In this document: piece by piece, positions 25,716 to 35,236 of the stretch | Layout: each line of letters opens with the position of its first letter | Position numbering within the stretch: the first letter of the stretch is position 1 | NCBI GenBank assembly: GCA_937128235.1 | Contig: CAKZMG010000029.1 | Location: 1 to 38,804, forward strand | Length of the DNA stretch: 38,804 nucleotides | Source: an uncultured Verrucomicrobiales bacterium | Lineage (GTDB): Bacteria > Verrucomicrobiota > Verrucomicrobiia > Verrucomicrobiales > Akkermansiaceae | Direction: 5' to 3' | Notes under the pieces: generated by a model | Databases searched by the model: none | Told to the model about the DNA's origin: nothing | What the model saw: only the letters and a program-made list of their open reading frames with translations | Made by a program: the position numbers and the translations under genes

Positions 25716-27530
25716 ATGCACCCTGATGTAGCTAAATTAGTAGAAGCTGGCCGGATTTCAAAAGAAGTCGGAGAGAGATTATCCCAACTCGCACCTGGAA
25801 AATTTTGTCTTCACAAGAACTGGGGAGCAGGAAAAGTAAAGTCATGGGACATTCAGGCTGGAAAGCTAGTGATTGACTTTGAGCAAAATGAGAACCAGGA
25901 AATGGGGCTCAAGTTTGCGCTTCAGAAAACTGAGGTGTTAGACGAGGATCATTTCCGCGCGCAGAAGCTAGAGTCGATGGGAGAGCTTAGAGGTCTTGTG
26001 AAGGAAGATCCGGTTGCACTTGTAGTTAGAATTTTAAAGAGTCTTGGAGGAACGCTGAAGTTAGATCAGCTAGAACGTGAATTGATCGGATCAGTTATCC
26101 CAGAGGCAGATTATAAAAAGTGGTGGGAAGGAGCAAAAAAGGCTCTCAGAGAAAGCCGTGCTGCGGTAGTCCCCACTAAACGAACAGAGCCACTTGTGCT
26201 CCGTGATGAAAACCTTACCCCTGGTGAGTCACTCGTTTCAGATTATTTTGAGGCTAAAGATCTAAAGACTAAGGCACGCGCTCTGGAAGCGATCATTAAG
26301 GATTTCTCCCATGTTAGGGATGATGCAGAAGCTCAGGCAAAAATTGCCTCAGATATAGATGCGACCGTTCGCAAGGGAATCAAACTTCACCTAGGGCAAG
26401 CGCTCGATCTGTTAGTAGGTAGAAATGACCTGATGGAGGTTTCAGATAACCTTGTGCTTGAGGATTCGGCGCTTCGTCTTAGCGATCTCATTCAGACTGA
26501 GAGTACTAAAATAGGTGATGAGCTAGGTTCGCTTCCAGCGGCACGACAGCGCAAAGTGTTCGAGGCATATCCGGCGGCATTTGGTGATACTTGGGTGAAG
26601 GAAATTTTAGGAATCTTCGATACGGTTGGACCGAGAGGACTAGCTGAGATTGCGAAGCTACTTATCGAAGAAGAAAAGAGTGATTACCTTTATGTCTTTC
26701 TCAGAACACACATCACGGGCAGAACGCTCGGACCAGATTCATTATTATGGATTTGCCGTGAGCGCAAGAAGCTTGCAGAGCCGGTGTTTGATCACGAGGT
26801 AGGAAATGCTGTCTTGAGCTTGCTTGAGAGAGATGCGATGGATAGCGGACCGCGCAAGAGTTCACGTCTCCAGACTTACTTTATGGAAGACAAGGAACTC
26901 ATCGCTGATCTTCTTGAAAAGGCAGATGCGAATGAGGCAAAGAACTTCGGACGCAAACTTCACCAAGGACAAATTTTCCCAGAACTGGATAGAAAATCTC
27001 TGATGGCAAGAGTCATTAAGGCGGCACCAGCTACGCAAGATCTAGTGTCTGGTGAGGCTGAGCAGTCCAGCAATGATGTCATTACCTCATGGGACAGCAT
27101 CGATAAACGCAAGGCTGAGTATAAGGATATCGTTGATAATCAGATTCCTCAGAACCGTGAAGACATCAAGATAGCGAAGTCATACGGTGACTTGCGTGAG
27201 AATGCGGAATACCACATGGCTAAGGATAACCAAAAAGTCCTGATGCGCAGAAAGGCAGATCACGAGAAAGCACTCAGTAATGTTCAAGGAACTGATTTTG
27301 CGGATATCGAGCCAGATGCTGTTAAAATAGGGACTGTTGTCACATTAGATGCAGGTGGTAAGAAGAAGGAAATGACTATTCTTGGAGCTTGGGATTCCGA
27401 TCCAGATAATGACGTTATTTCCTATCTCTCAGAAATGGCACAATCTCTACTTGGCAGCCAAGTGGGTGATGAGGTAGATGTAGTCAATCAGCCAATGACC
27501 GTGAAAGCGATCAAAGCATACAACGCATAA
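25716..27530 (+). CDS. GreA-type transcript cleavage factor fused to a long N-terminal region
   Basis: The last 146 of 604 residues form a GreA/GreB module. It has a coiled coil starting at WDSIDKRKAEYKDIV (459), the polymerase-secondary-channel tip DLRENAEY at 492-499 with the conserved acidic residues Asp492 and Glu495, and a C-terminal FKBP-like domain (about 540-604). GreA factors rescue backtracked RNA polymerase by stimulating RNA cleavage. The preceding 450 residues are unusual. A small beta domain (about 30-75, HKNWGAGKVKSWDIQAGKLV) resembles a CarD/Tudor-like fold, and a mostly helical region follows. Chlamydial GreA is also a long fusion, so this layout may be a PVC trait. eno follows after 18 bases, so the two are likely co-transcribed. 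No signal peptide is present. Confidence 0.88.
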   Translation: MHPDVAKLVEAGRISKEVGERLSQLAPGKFCLHKNWGAGKVKSWDIQAGKLVIDFEQNENQEMGLKFALQKTEVLDEDHFRAQKLESMGELRGLVKEDPVALVVRILKSLGGTLKLDQLERELIGSVIPEADYKKWWEGAKKALRESRAAVVPTKRTEPLVLRDENLTPGESLVSDYFEAKDLKTKARALEAIIKDFSHVRDDAEAQAKIASDIDATVRKGIKLHLGQALDLLVGRNDLMEVSDNLVLEDSALRLSDLIQTESTKIGDELGSLPAARQRKVFEAYPAAFGDTWVKEILGIFDTVGPRGLAEIAKLLIEEEKSDYLYVFLRTHITGRTLGPDSLLWICRERKKLAEPVFDHEVGNAVLSLLERDAMDSGPRKSSRLQTYFMEDKELIADLLEKADANEAKNFGRKLHQGQIFPELDRKSLMARVIKAAPATQDLVSGEAEQSSNDVITSWDSIDKRKAEYKDIVDNQIPQNREDIKIAKSYGDLRENAEYHMAKDNQKVLMRRKADHEKALSNVQGTDFADIEPDAVKIGTVVTLDAGGKKKEMTILGAWDSDPDNDVISYLSEMAQSLLGSQVGDEVDVVNQPMTVKAIKAYNA

Positions 27531-27536
27531 TTTTAG

Positions 27537-28832
<1,296 letters not shown>

Positions 28833-28840
28833 AATTTAAT

Positions 28841-28895
28841 GTATCCTGATGTTTAGGCTACACTAAATAAGTGTAACAGCCTAACCTCGGGATAC
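28841..28895 (+). other. Long imperfect hairpin between eno and the divIC-like gene
   Basis: GTATCC (28841-28846) pairs with GGATAC (28890-28895), TTAGGCT (28853-28859) with AGCCTAA (28878-28884), and ACAC (28860-28863) with GTGT (28871-28874). The structure ends 2 bases before the ATG at 28898. There is no T run, so it is not an intrinsic terminator. It could be a processing site or control translation of the next gene. Confidence 0.5.
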
Positions 28896-28897
28896 AA

Positions 28898-29269
28898 ATG
28901 AGTCAAAAAGACACAGATCAGCTACGCAAACTTTACGTTCGCCATCAACGTCTGCGCACTAGAAATGCGCAGATGAATACGGTGAACCGTCTTGCTTTCT
29001 GCCTATTAATCATCGTTCTCTGTGCCATTTTACCTGTCACAGCATTACCTAGTTTATCCGATGCTGATGAGATGGAGGAATCGTACAATACGGAGTGGCA
29101 AGAGAAGCTCCGTATTGCCTCTGAAGCAAAGGATAGTGCGGACCGTGAGTACCGAGCAATCCAGCAAGATCCACGTTACCTAGAGATCAAGGCTCGCGAA
29201 CGCCTGAAGTGGAGCAAGCCGGGGGAACGGATTTTGGTATTTCCTGAGTATAAGGCTGAGGGGGAGTAG
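28898..29269 (+). CDS. Septum formation initiator family protein (FtsB/DivIC-like)
   Basis: The family forms the FtsB-FtsL-FtsQ/DivIC complex that activates septal peptidoglycan synthesis. The 123-residue protein has a short basic cytoplasmic part (1-30), one membrane helix (about 31-50, LAFCLLIIVLCAILPVTALP), and a periplasmic coiled coil (about 55-95). The closing motif DPRYLEIKARERLKWSKPGE matches the DivIC/FtsB signature (a DPxYLE...AR...PGE pattern), followed by RILVFP. It is near eno, as ftsB is in many bacteria. The topology and the tail motif make the assignment good, but ortholog naming (FtsB or DivIC) is uncertain. Confidence 0.82.
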   Translation: MSQKDTDQLRKLYVRHQRLRTRNAQMNTVNRLAFCLLIIVLCAILPVTALPSLSDADEMEESYNTEWQEKLRIASEAKDSADREYRAIQQDPRYLEIKARERLKWSKPGERILVFPEYKAEGE

Positions 29270-29271
29270 AG

Positions 29272-29317
29272 TTAACTGTTATAGGTCTAATGAGACTTAT
29301 AAGACCTATAAAGTTAA
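29272..29317. terminator. Bidirectional terminator between the divIC-like gene and der
   Basis: A nearly perfect stem pairs TTATAGGTCT (29279-29288) with AGACCTATAA (29302-29311). It continues past one bulged base with TTAACT (29272-29277) and AGTTAA (29312-29317). It begins 2 bases after the divIC-like stop and 11 bases from the der stop, so it probably serves both convergent genes. Confidence 0.7.
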
Positions 29318-29328
29318 ATTACGTCCAT

Positions 29329-30711
29329 TTACGACTTTGACCTGTTTCTTGATCTAACAGAAAATACAATCGGGATGGCTGGTGCGTAGTATTTCTCACG
29401 GATTCTGTTAGAGAGATACTGCTCATAGTTTTCCTGCATTAGACGCTTGTCATTGACGAAGAGGATGTAGGAGGGAACTGGAATGGCGGTGTAGCGGTCA
29501 TTCACTACGGCTGTGGCGTAGAGGAGTTTTACGCGCTTGCGGAATTTCTTGTGTATGCTCGGTGGCTTGAGCTCAAAGGCATCTTGTAAAAGTCGATTGA
29601 GAGCACCGGTAGTGATCGTTTCTTTCGATGCTTCACGGATCTTCGTAAGCTGCCCAAAGACCTGACTAATATGCTGGCCTTCCTTAGCCGAAACTGCCGC
29701 AAAGGGAGCGTAGGAGAGGAAGAAAAGTTCGGTGCGGATTTGCTTCTCCGCTTTTTCAAGTCTCTCAGAACGCTGCATCCCTGGGTGGAATAAGTCCCAC
29801 TTGTTTAAGATGATGAGACAAGGTTTATGTTCTTTCTGGATGACTTGGGCGATCTTGCGATCCATGGCAGAAATTCCCGCTTCGAGATCGATCACGAGTA
29901 GGCAGATGTCCGAGCGGCGGATGGATTTTTCTGTCCGCATCGCTGAGAATACTTCGACTGAAGTATCCATTTTTGATCGTTGTCTGAGTCCTGCGGTATC
30001 GATAAGAGTGTGCTGTTCATCAGCGTATTCGTATGGCACATCCACGGCATCTCTGGTGGTGCCAGCTATCTCAGAAACGATGGTGCGCTCGTCTTTTAGA
30101 ATGGCATTAATCAGTGAGGATTTTCCAGCATTTGGTTTTCCCACGATGGCTATTTTTAGACCTTCTCTAGCAACGTGCTCTTCCGCATCTGCCATCTTCT
30201 CGGCTCTTTCGGTAGCGATGGGCTGAATGACATCTTCAATTTTAGAAATGAGTTCGTGAAATCCGCGACCATGCTCAGCTGAAACAGGAATGCCAGCTCC
30301 GAATCCCATTCTGGAAAAGTCACCCAGCTGAGCTTCTTGTTCCGCATGGTCGGCTTTATTTAGGAGTAACAAGATAGGGTGTTTTGCCTTGCGGAGTTTC
30401 AATGCGAGCTCGGTCTCAATGTGGCTGAGTCCTTCACGAGAATCTACTACGAATAAAATGAGATCTGCTGTGTCCATGGCAATGTCAGCCTCAATGGTAA
30501 CTTGGTCTAGGAATCCGTCATCGAGCTTGGCTCCGATTCCGCCTGTGTCAATGATGGTGCAAGGAGTCTCAGTGAGCGCGCATGGTGCGGCTATACGATC
30601 TCGCGTCACTCCTGGCTGGTCATGCACAATGGCGATCTTGCGGTTTGCGAGACGATTAAAAATGGCAGACTTGCCCACATTCGGGCGTCCTACGATGGCG
30701 ATGTTGATCAT
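29329..30711 (-). CDS. der: Ribosome biogenesis GTPase Der (EngA)
   Basis: Der is an essential double-GTPase for 50S subunit assembly. The 460-residue protein has G domain 1 with GRPNVGKS at 7-14, DTGGIG and NKAD. G domain 2 has GKPNAGKS near residue 191, DTAGLRQRS and NKWD. A C-terminal KH-like domain covers about 360-460. Both switch and base-specificity motifs are complete, so both G domains should bind GTP. Length is typical. It starts 36 bases after pgsA on the same strand. The ATG at 30709-30711 opens directly into the first G domain (MINIAIVGRPNVGKS). Confidence 0.96.
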   Translation of the reverse strand: MINIAIVGRPNVGKSAIFNRLANRKIAIVHDQPGVTRDRIAAPCALTETPCTIIDTGGIGAKLDDGFLDQVTIEADIAMDTADLILFVVDSREGLSHIETELALKLRKAKHPILLLLNKADHAEQEAQLGDFSRMGFGAGIPVSAEHGRGFHELISKIEDVIQPIATERAEKMADAEEHVAREGLKIAIVGKPNAGKSSLINAILKDERTIVSEIAGTTRDAVDVPYEYADEQHTLIDTAGLRQRSKMDTSVEVFSAMRTEKSIRRSDICLLVIDLEAGISAMDRKIAQVIQKEHKPCLIILNKWDLFHPGMQRSERLEKAEKQIRTELFFLSYAPFAAVSAKEGQHISQVFGQLTKIREASKETITTGALNRLLQDAFELKPPSIHKKFRKRVKLLYATAVVNDRYTAIPVPSYILFVNDKRLMQENYEQYLSNRIREKYYAPAIPIVFSVRSRNRSKS

Positions 30712-30747
30712 GATGATTTATTGAAGTTGAGTGATGATGAAATTTTT

Positions 30748-31317
30748 CTATTCTGGCTGGAGCTGACGGAGGGCTTCGCGGACGTAGAACCATGATGACC
30801 AGAGGGTGAATACGGCAGCTACTACGGTGGGGATCAGCGGGCTGAAGGGGACTACTTTTAGCATGACCCAGCCTAATGTAAACAACTGAACGACGGTAGT
30901 GGCTTTTCCGCTCCAGTTGGTGTTGACTTGGAGTTTCTTGCCAGTAAGTAAAATGAACACGCAGCCAGTGGCGATGGAGACATCTCGTGCCACTACCATG
31001 ACCACATACCACCCCGGGATGACCCAACCGTGGGTGCTCCAGGAGACTTGGCTGAGGACGATGAGTCCTACTAGCATCAGGACTTTATCACAGAGAGGGT
31101 CAAGAAATGAGCCGAGCTTAGTTTTGCCAAATTTCCTAGCCAAATAGCCATCCAGCCCATCACCAGCAGCGGCGATGATGAAGGCGCTGAGGGAGAACCA
31201 GCGGAGCATTTCCTGGGGTTCTCCAGCTTTGATCGATGCACCATAACGCACAGCGAACACCGCAAATACGGGGATCAGCAAGATACGGATGATGGTGACA
31301 ATGTTGGCTGGAGTCAT
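30748..31317 (-). CDS. pgsA: CDP-diacylglycerol-glycerol-3-phosphate 3-phosphatidyltransferase
   Basis: PgsA makes phosphatidylglycerol phosphate from CDP-diacylglycerol and glycerol 3-phosphate in the inner membrane. The 189-residue protein has the CDP-alcohol phosphotransferase signature in full: D-x2-DG-x2-AR, then x8-G-x3-D-x3-D, seen as DGLDGYLAR with FLDPLCDK. It begins [17 protein letters not shown], the usual PgsA start, and has about five to six hydrophobic helices. PgsA is preferred over other CDP-alcohol transferases because of the start motif and size. It is followed by der and is divergent from nuoB. Confidence 0.88.
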   Translation of the reverse strand: MTPANIVTIIRILLIPVFAVFAVRYGASIKAGEPQEMLRWFSLSAFIIAAAGDGLDGYLARKFGKTKLGSFLDPLCDKVLMLVGLIVLSQVSWSTHGWVIPGWYVVMVVARDVSIATGCVFILLTGKKLQVNTNWSGKATTVVQLFTLGWVMLKVVPFSPLIPTVVAAVFTLWSSWFYVREALRQLQPE

Positions 31318-31438
31318 CGGGCGGAATTATGTCGTTGGATTGTTCAATGTGCAAGATTTGAAACAGGCAGAGTTTTTCAGAATAAGGCTTGAGAATGCAT
31401 CATGTCTAGTTAGTATGCCGCTAACAAATTTTAGAACT

Positions 31439-32017
31439 ATGGTATCAGCAATCCCTTCAACGACATCAGAACAGGCAGCAGAGGAACTCACCGATTACGT
31501 TTATGACTCTAAGGTAGAGGGTAACATCATCTTCACGCGTGTGGATGCTGCTATCAACTGGATGAGGAAAAACTCACTATGGCCGATGCCGATGGGATTG
31601 GCGTGCTGTGCGATCGAGCTGATGGCTACTGCTTCTTCTCGGTTTGATATTTCTCGTTTCGGTGCTGAGGTGATGCGTTTTTCACCACGCCAGGCCGATG
31701 TGATGATTGTATCTGGGACGGTGACTTATAAAATGGCACTTGCGGTGAAGAGGGTGTGGGATCAGATGCCTGAGCCAAAATGGTGTATCGCTATGGGAGC
31801 CTGTGCTTCATCTGGCGGGATGTTCCGCAGCTACGCTACTCTTCAGGGGATTGACAGATTGATCCCAGTGGATGTTTATATTTCTGGCTGTCCGCCGCGT
31901 CCAGAGGCTCTGATCGAAGGGCTGATGAGGCTGCAAGAAAAGATAGACACTGAGCATTCTATGAAGGGGCTGAAAGCTGAGCCTGAGGAAGAAGTGGTGA
32001 AGGGATTAGAAATTTAA
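31439..32017 (+). CDS. nuoB: NADH-quinone oxidoreductase subunit B
   Basis: NuoB carries the terminal iron-sulfur cluster N2 of respiratory complex I. The 192-residue protein has [16 protein letters not shown] with the tandem cysteines, [14 protein letters not shown] and [15 protein letters not shown], which provide the 4Fe-4S ligands. I start at ATG 31439. The frame is open back to 31289, but that extension overlaps the divergent pgsA start and would leave no promoter region; ATG 31415 is a second option. nuoC follows after 13 bases. No nuoA lies upstream, where nuoA would normally be. Confidence 0.93.
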   Translation: MVSAIPSTTSEQAAEELTDYVYDSKVEGNIIFTRVDAAINWMRKNSLWPMPMGLACCAIELMATASSRFDISRFGAEVMRFSPRQADVMIVSGTVTYKMALAVKRVWDQMPEPKWCIAMGACASSGGMFRSYATLQGIDRLIPVDVYISGCPPRPEALIEGLMRLQEKIDTEHSMKGLKAEPEEEVVKGLEI

Positions 32018-32030
32018 TCTAGATTTTAAC

Positions 32031-32594
32031 ATGAGTAAATTAGTAACAAAAATTCAGAAACACTACGGTGACTATGTCATCAGCACGAAAGAATTTAGAG
32101 GTGAGCATACGGTTGTTCTTCAGAAGCAGGCACTGAAGGCAGTGATGCAGTATTGCCGAGATCATTTGAATCTGGAAATGCTGTTAGATATTTGCAGCGT
32201 AGATCATGAATCGATTGATCCTAGATTTGAGGTTGTTTATGAACTCTCCACACTCGATGACTCAGAGCATGTTCGGATTAAGGTTCCTGTCTCTGAGGAT
32301 GAGGAAGTAGATACCGTTTCAGATATATGGGCAACTGCTGATTGGCACGAGCGCGAGGTCTATGATATGATGGGGATTCGTTTTACAGATCACCCTAACC
32401 TCAAGCGTATCCTCATGTGGGAGGGCTATCCGTATCATCCACTGAGAAAGGAATTTCCGCTAGCAGGTAAGCCTACTGAAATGCCAGATGTGGCATTCAC
32501 AGGAGTAGCTCCGATGGAAGGCGGACCATTTGTGACGAGCTCTAGTGCGAGTGATACCGTCTCAGCTGAGCCTAGAGCAAAGGGTGAGAGCTAG
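32031..32594 (+). CDS. nuoC: NADH-quinone oxidoreductase subunit C
   Basis: NuoC belongs to the peripheral arm of complex I. The 187-residue protein has the 30-kDa-subunit signature, WHEREVYDMMGIRFTDHPNL, followed by RILMWEGYPYHPLRKEFPL. The last 25 residues are Ala/Ser/Glu-rich and look like a tail. It is not fused to NuoD, unlike in some proteobacteria. Instead of nuoD the next gene encodes a DUF2459 lipoprotein, whose start overlaps the nuoC end by 11 bases. Confidence 0.93.
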   Translation: MSKLVTKIQKHYGDYVISTKEFRGEHTVVLQKQALKAVMQYCRDHLNLEMLLDICSVDHESIDPRFEVVYELSTLDDSEHVRIKVPVSEDEEVDTVSDIWATADWHEREVYDMMGIRFTDHPNLKRILMWEGYPYHPLRKEFPLAGKPTEMPDVAFTGVAPMEGGPFVTSSSASDTVSAEPRAKGES

Positions 32595-33288
32595 TAATAA
32601 GTACTGGTATTATTATTTTCTGGGCATCTGCTGTCTAGCAGTGACTAGCTGTATAGATCTACATACGCTCCCGCCTACTCAGCCACATGTGGCTCCTGTG
32701 ACACTTCCAAAGAAGCCTAAGTCTGTTAGAGTCCATGTGTTCAGCCATGGCTGGCACACAGGGGTCGTTGTGAAAAAATCGGATGTAGAAAAACTTACCT
32801 CTATTGATTGGCTCGATGAGCTAGAGGCGGGTCACGCTAAGTATTTAGAGTTTGGCTGGGGAGATGAGCATGCATTTAGGGTGAAAAAAGTAGGGTTCGG
32901 CACTGTGATGACTTCCTTGTTTCTTCCTACAAAATCAGTGGTTCACTTAGAGAGGTTCAGTGAAACTCCCTATGAGCACTATCCTCACAGTCAGTTAAAG
33001 ACCTTTGATGTGACTCCATCGCAGCTGGAGAAAATGATGGTGAATATTAAGAAAACCATTAGAAAAGATCATCATGGTAAAATGATCAATGTCGGGTCAG
33101 GAGTAGAAGCAGACAGCACATTTTTTAGAGCTAGGAGACTCTATTTCATAGGGCGTAGCTGTAACAGCTGGACAGGTAAAATTCTTAAAGGTGCAGATAT
33201 TGAAGCCAGCTCACTCTTCGCTCCGAAGCTGATGGAGAAGCTCCGTGCAGAGGTGCAGCCAGTAAATGCTATTCGCGTTCAGTTTTAG
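32584..33288 (+). CDS. DUF2459 (TIGR02117-like) lipoprotein
   Basis: The 234-residue protein has the DUF2459 pattern VFSHGWHTGVVVKK, LEFGWGDEHAF, and RSCNSWTGKILKGADIEAS, with conserved His, Trp and Cys residues. I chose GTG 32584, preceded by an AAGG-like stretch. From there a hydrophobic segment YWYYYFLGICCLAVTSC ends in a lipobox (VTSC), giving a lipoprotein. An in-frame GTG at 32545 is also open but lies deep inside nuoC. It overlaps nuoC by 11 bases and may be translationally coupled. Its 3' end overlaps the convergent M23 peptidase gene by 20 bases. Biochemical function of the family is not established. Confidence 0.82.
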   Translation: MRASNKYWYYYFLGICCLAVTSCIDLHTLPPTQPHVAPVTLPKKPKSVRVHVFSHGWHTGVVVKKSDVEKLTSIDWLDELEAGHAKYLEFGWGDEHAFRVKKVGFGTVMTSLFLPTKSVVHLERFSETPYEHYPHSQLKTFDVTPSQLEKMMVNIKKTIRKDHHGKMINVGSGVEADSTFFRARRLYFIGRSCNSWTGKILKGADIEASSLFAPKLMEKLRAEVQPVNAIRVQF

Positions 33289-34165
33289 GAGCATTCTTCT
33301 TATATTTCATATACTCTTTAGCAGATTCTATATCCATTTCTAGATCAGGTCGCACGCGAGTCACCTGAGCGATGTCGAGCACTGATGGGTTATAGAGATC
33401 AGCTCCTTTAGCCATATAGCTCTGGATCACTTGAGTAGGATTTAGTCTATCATGCTGAGTGAGCGATGGGTAACCACTGAGAAATGGGGACACTCCATCG
33501 GACTCACGCATTTCGAGGTGAAGGTGAGCGAGGTAGCCTACGTCTGCCTGTCCTACTGTCCCTATCACATAGCCTCTCGGAATCTGCTCCATGTATGAAA
33601 CGTGGGTGCTGAGTAGGTGTGCATACATGCTGTGAATGATTTTTCCATCCGCTGATCTGTGAGCAAGAATGATGCAGTTTCCCCATCCTGGGTGAGGGTT
33701 CCCGTTGTAAACGACTAGTCCGTTTGCCACAGCAAACACAGGATCTGCTAGGTCTGAGTTCTGCCCACCAATGCCATTGATGTCATCACCGCTATGGTTT
33801 CCGCCACGTTTTTTATTGAGAGAGTTAAATGGCTGAGCATTGTAGGTGTATGCCCAGGTTTCTGTTCCCATGGCTGCTTCAAATTGCTCGGTGCGGGGGA
33901 TGGCGGCACGTTCCCACGGACTATGAAAATGGAATTTAGGATCAAATTTTTGCGCTACTTTACTCTCTAAGGGATAGCCAAAGGGAGCATCGGCTTCTTG
34001 CCAGTTTCTAAAACTCTGAACGCTTGGCTCGGATGGAGGCTCCAGAGTAAACAGCCTAATACCGATCAATAAAAATAACCCAACAGCAATCGCTGGAACA
34101 ACTCTTGAGAAGATGAAGGGGAGGGAAGATTGAAAAGATTTCTCTGTGTGTGCAGAGTGGCTCAT
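33269..34165 (-). CDS. Membrane-anchored M23 family peptidase (LytM-like)
   Basis: M23 enzymes cleave peptidoglycan cross-links or activate amidases. The 298-residue protein has an N-terminal membrane anchor (about 17-42, SRVVPAIAVGLFLLIGIRLF). The catalytic domain then has NHSGDDINGIGGQN with the HxxxD zinc ligands and LAHLHLEMRE with the HxH ligand, so the active site looks complete. A beta core, VFAVANGLVVYNGN, lies between. The insertion and the length are larger than minimal M23 domains. I start at ATG 34165; an in-frame GTG one codon earlier is possible. The basic C-terminal tail (KEYMKYKKNAPKTERE) overlaps the DUF2459 gene end. Confidence 0.85.
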   Translation of the reverse strand: MSHSAHTEKSFQSSLPFIFSRVVPAIAVGLFLLIGIRLFTLEPPSEPSVQSFRNWQEADAPFGYPLESKVAQKFDPKFHFHSPWERAAIPRTEQFEAAMGTETWAYTYNAQPFNSLNKKRGGNHSGDDINGIGGQNSDLADPVFAVANGLVVYNGNPHPGWGNCIILAHRSADGKIIHSMYAHLLSTHVSYMEQIPRGYVIGTVGQADVGYLAHLHLEMRESDGVSPFLSGYPSLTQHDRLNPTQVIQSYMAKGADLYNPSVLDIAQVTRVRPDLEMDIESAKEYMKYKKNAPKTERE

Positions 34166-34338
34166 CACTTAAAGGGAACTTATGGCAACCTCATTTATGC
34201 CATCTACTTGTTAAAATTTCAATTTTCTTCGTTAGAAAAAGAACCATTATCTGTGGATAGCGGGTCTTTTTCCGCCTTGAAAATGAAAATTTTTCCTGCG
34301 TATCTGTCATAAAGCAGGTTGCCAGAAGCTCCCTAAAG

Positions 34339-34452
34339 TTACGAAATAATGCCCATTTGGTTTAATACATTGAAAGTATAAAGTCCTGCCATGGCGACTA
34401 GCGCGATGATGAAGAGCTTGATTACGAATTCGATTGTTTTACGTGCCATCAT
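34339..34452 (-). CDS. Small single-span membrane peptide (37 residues)
   Basis: This ORF of 38 codons including the stop begins with two ATG codons. The peptide starts MMARKTIEFVIK, continues with a hydrophobic core LFIIALVAMAGLY, and ends in TFNVLNQMGIIS. The layout is a short basic start, one membrane helix and a polar tail. It lies between the terminator of the 3D-domain gene and the M23 gene, in the same orientation as both. Composition and length are those of real small membrane proteins, but no family is recognised and chance remains possible. Confidence 0.45.
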   Translation of the reverse strand: MMARKTIEFVIKLFIIALVAMAGLYTFNVLNQMGIIS

Positions 34453-34523
34453 GATAGTGTGAAATTGCGTTTGATTTATGAGGTGTTTTTAGTCTTGAAA
34501 CCTCAGAAGGTAAAGACAAAAAA

Positions 34524-34548
34524 AGCCATGTTGCAGAACAACATGGCT
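34524..34548 (-). terminator. Intrinsic terminator of the 3D-domain lipoprotein gene
   Basis: Perfect 10-base arms AGCCATGTTG (34524-34533) and CAACATGGCT (34539-34548) enclose the loop CAGAA. A seven-base T run follows on the minus strand (34518-34524). It lies 31 bases after the stop. Confidence 0.88.
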
Positions 34549-34579
34549 GATAATTTGTTCGTTGAAAAACTAGCGATGA

Positions 34580-35185
34580 TTAGTTGCTTGCAACTGATTT
34601 CGATTTCTTATTTTTGATCGCGTAATACATCTTGCGGCAATGCTTAGCGTGGAGGCGACCTTTGAGAAGCTTTGCGCTACGCTCAAATGATCCCATCTGG
34701 ATGATCTGGATAGTCACTTTACGAGTTCCCCAGTTACGCATTGCACGGAGAGAGGGGTAGAAGAAATCGATAGTGTTCGTACCGACGAGCGCTGAACCGT
34801 AGTCATCAACTACATAAGTAACTCCTGGCTTACCTACGACCTTGAATTTGGTTCCAAGTGGTAGTCTAGACCAGTCTGCTGCTGCACTACGTGTGCTGCC
34901 ATACTTGAGTGTGGTGCCTGCTGCATTTTTACGTCCAGGTGCTCCTGGCTCTTTCTCCATGTGTGAGTATGCAGTTGCTCTAAGGTAGCGGGTTCTTGAG
35001 TTGTCTGTGTAAGTAGGCATTCCATGTTTATCTTTGCCTATCTTCTTGGAAGTGCTTTTTACTACTGTTTCTTTCTTAGTGGTTTTCTTCGTTGCTACTG
35101 CTGTGGATGAGCCAGATGATGCACAGCTAGTGAAAGCCATGAATCCAATGAGAATGAGTCCAGTTTTTGTGAAATAGTGTTTCAT
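34580..35185 (-). CDS. 3D-domain lipoprotein (RlpA/MltA-like double-psi barrel)
   Basis: The 201-residue protein has a lipoprotein signal (LIGFMAFTSC, cleavage at Cys21) and a Ser/Thr/Lys-rich linker (22-60). A 3D domain follows with RATAYSHMEKE, AAADWSRLPLGTKFKV, and YVVDDYGSALVGTNTIDFFY, which contains the aspartates that name the domain. Such domains occur in peptidoglycan-degrading or -binding proteins. A basic C-terminal part (about 150-201) is rich in Lys/Arg. The gene has its own terminator and a 5' region with a candidate structured RNA. Confidence 0.82.
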   Translation of the reverse strand: MKHYFTKTGLILIGFMAFTSCASSGSSTAVATKKTTKKETVVKSTSKKIGKDKHGMPTYTDNSRTRYLRATAYSHMEKEPGAPGRKNAAGTTLKYGSTRSAAADWSRLPLGTKFKVVGKPGVTYVVDDYGSALVGTNTIDFFYPSLRAMRNWGTRKVTIQIIQMGSFERSAKLLKGRLHAKHCRKMYYAIKNKKSKSVASN

Positions 35186-35236
35186 AATTTAATGGTTTGA
35201 TTGTGTATGTATCTCGTTTTTAGTGAGTTACGGTTT

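Noticed and set aside
31289-31438. Longer N-terminus for NuoB
   Set aside because: It overlaps the divergent pgsA start and resembles no NuoB sequence.
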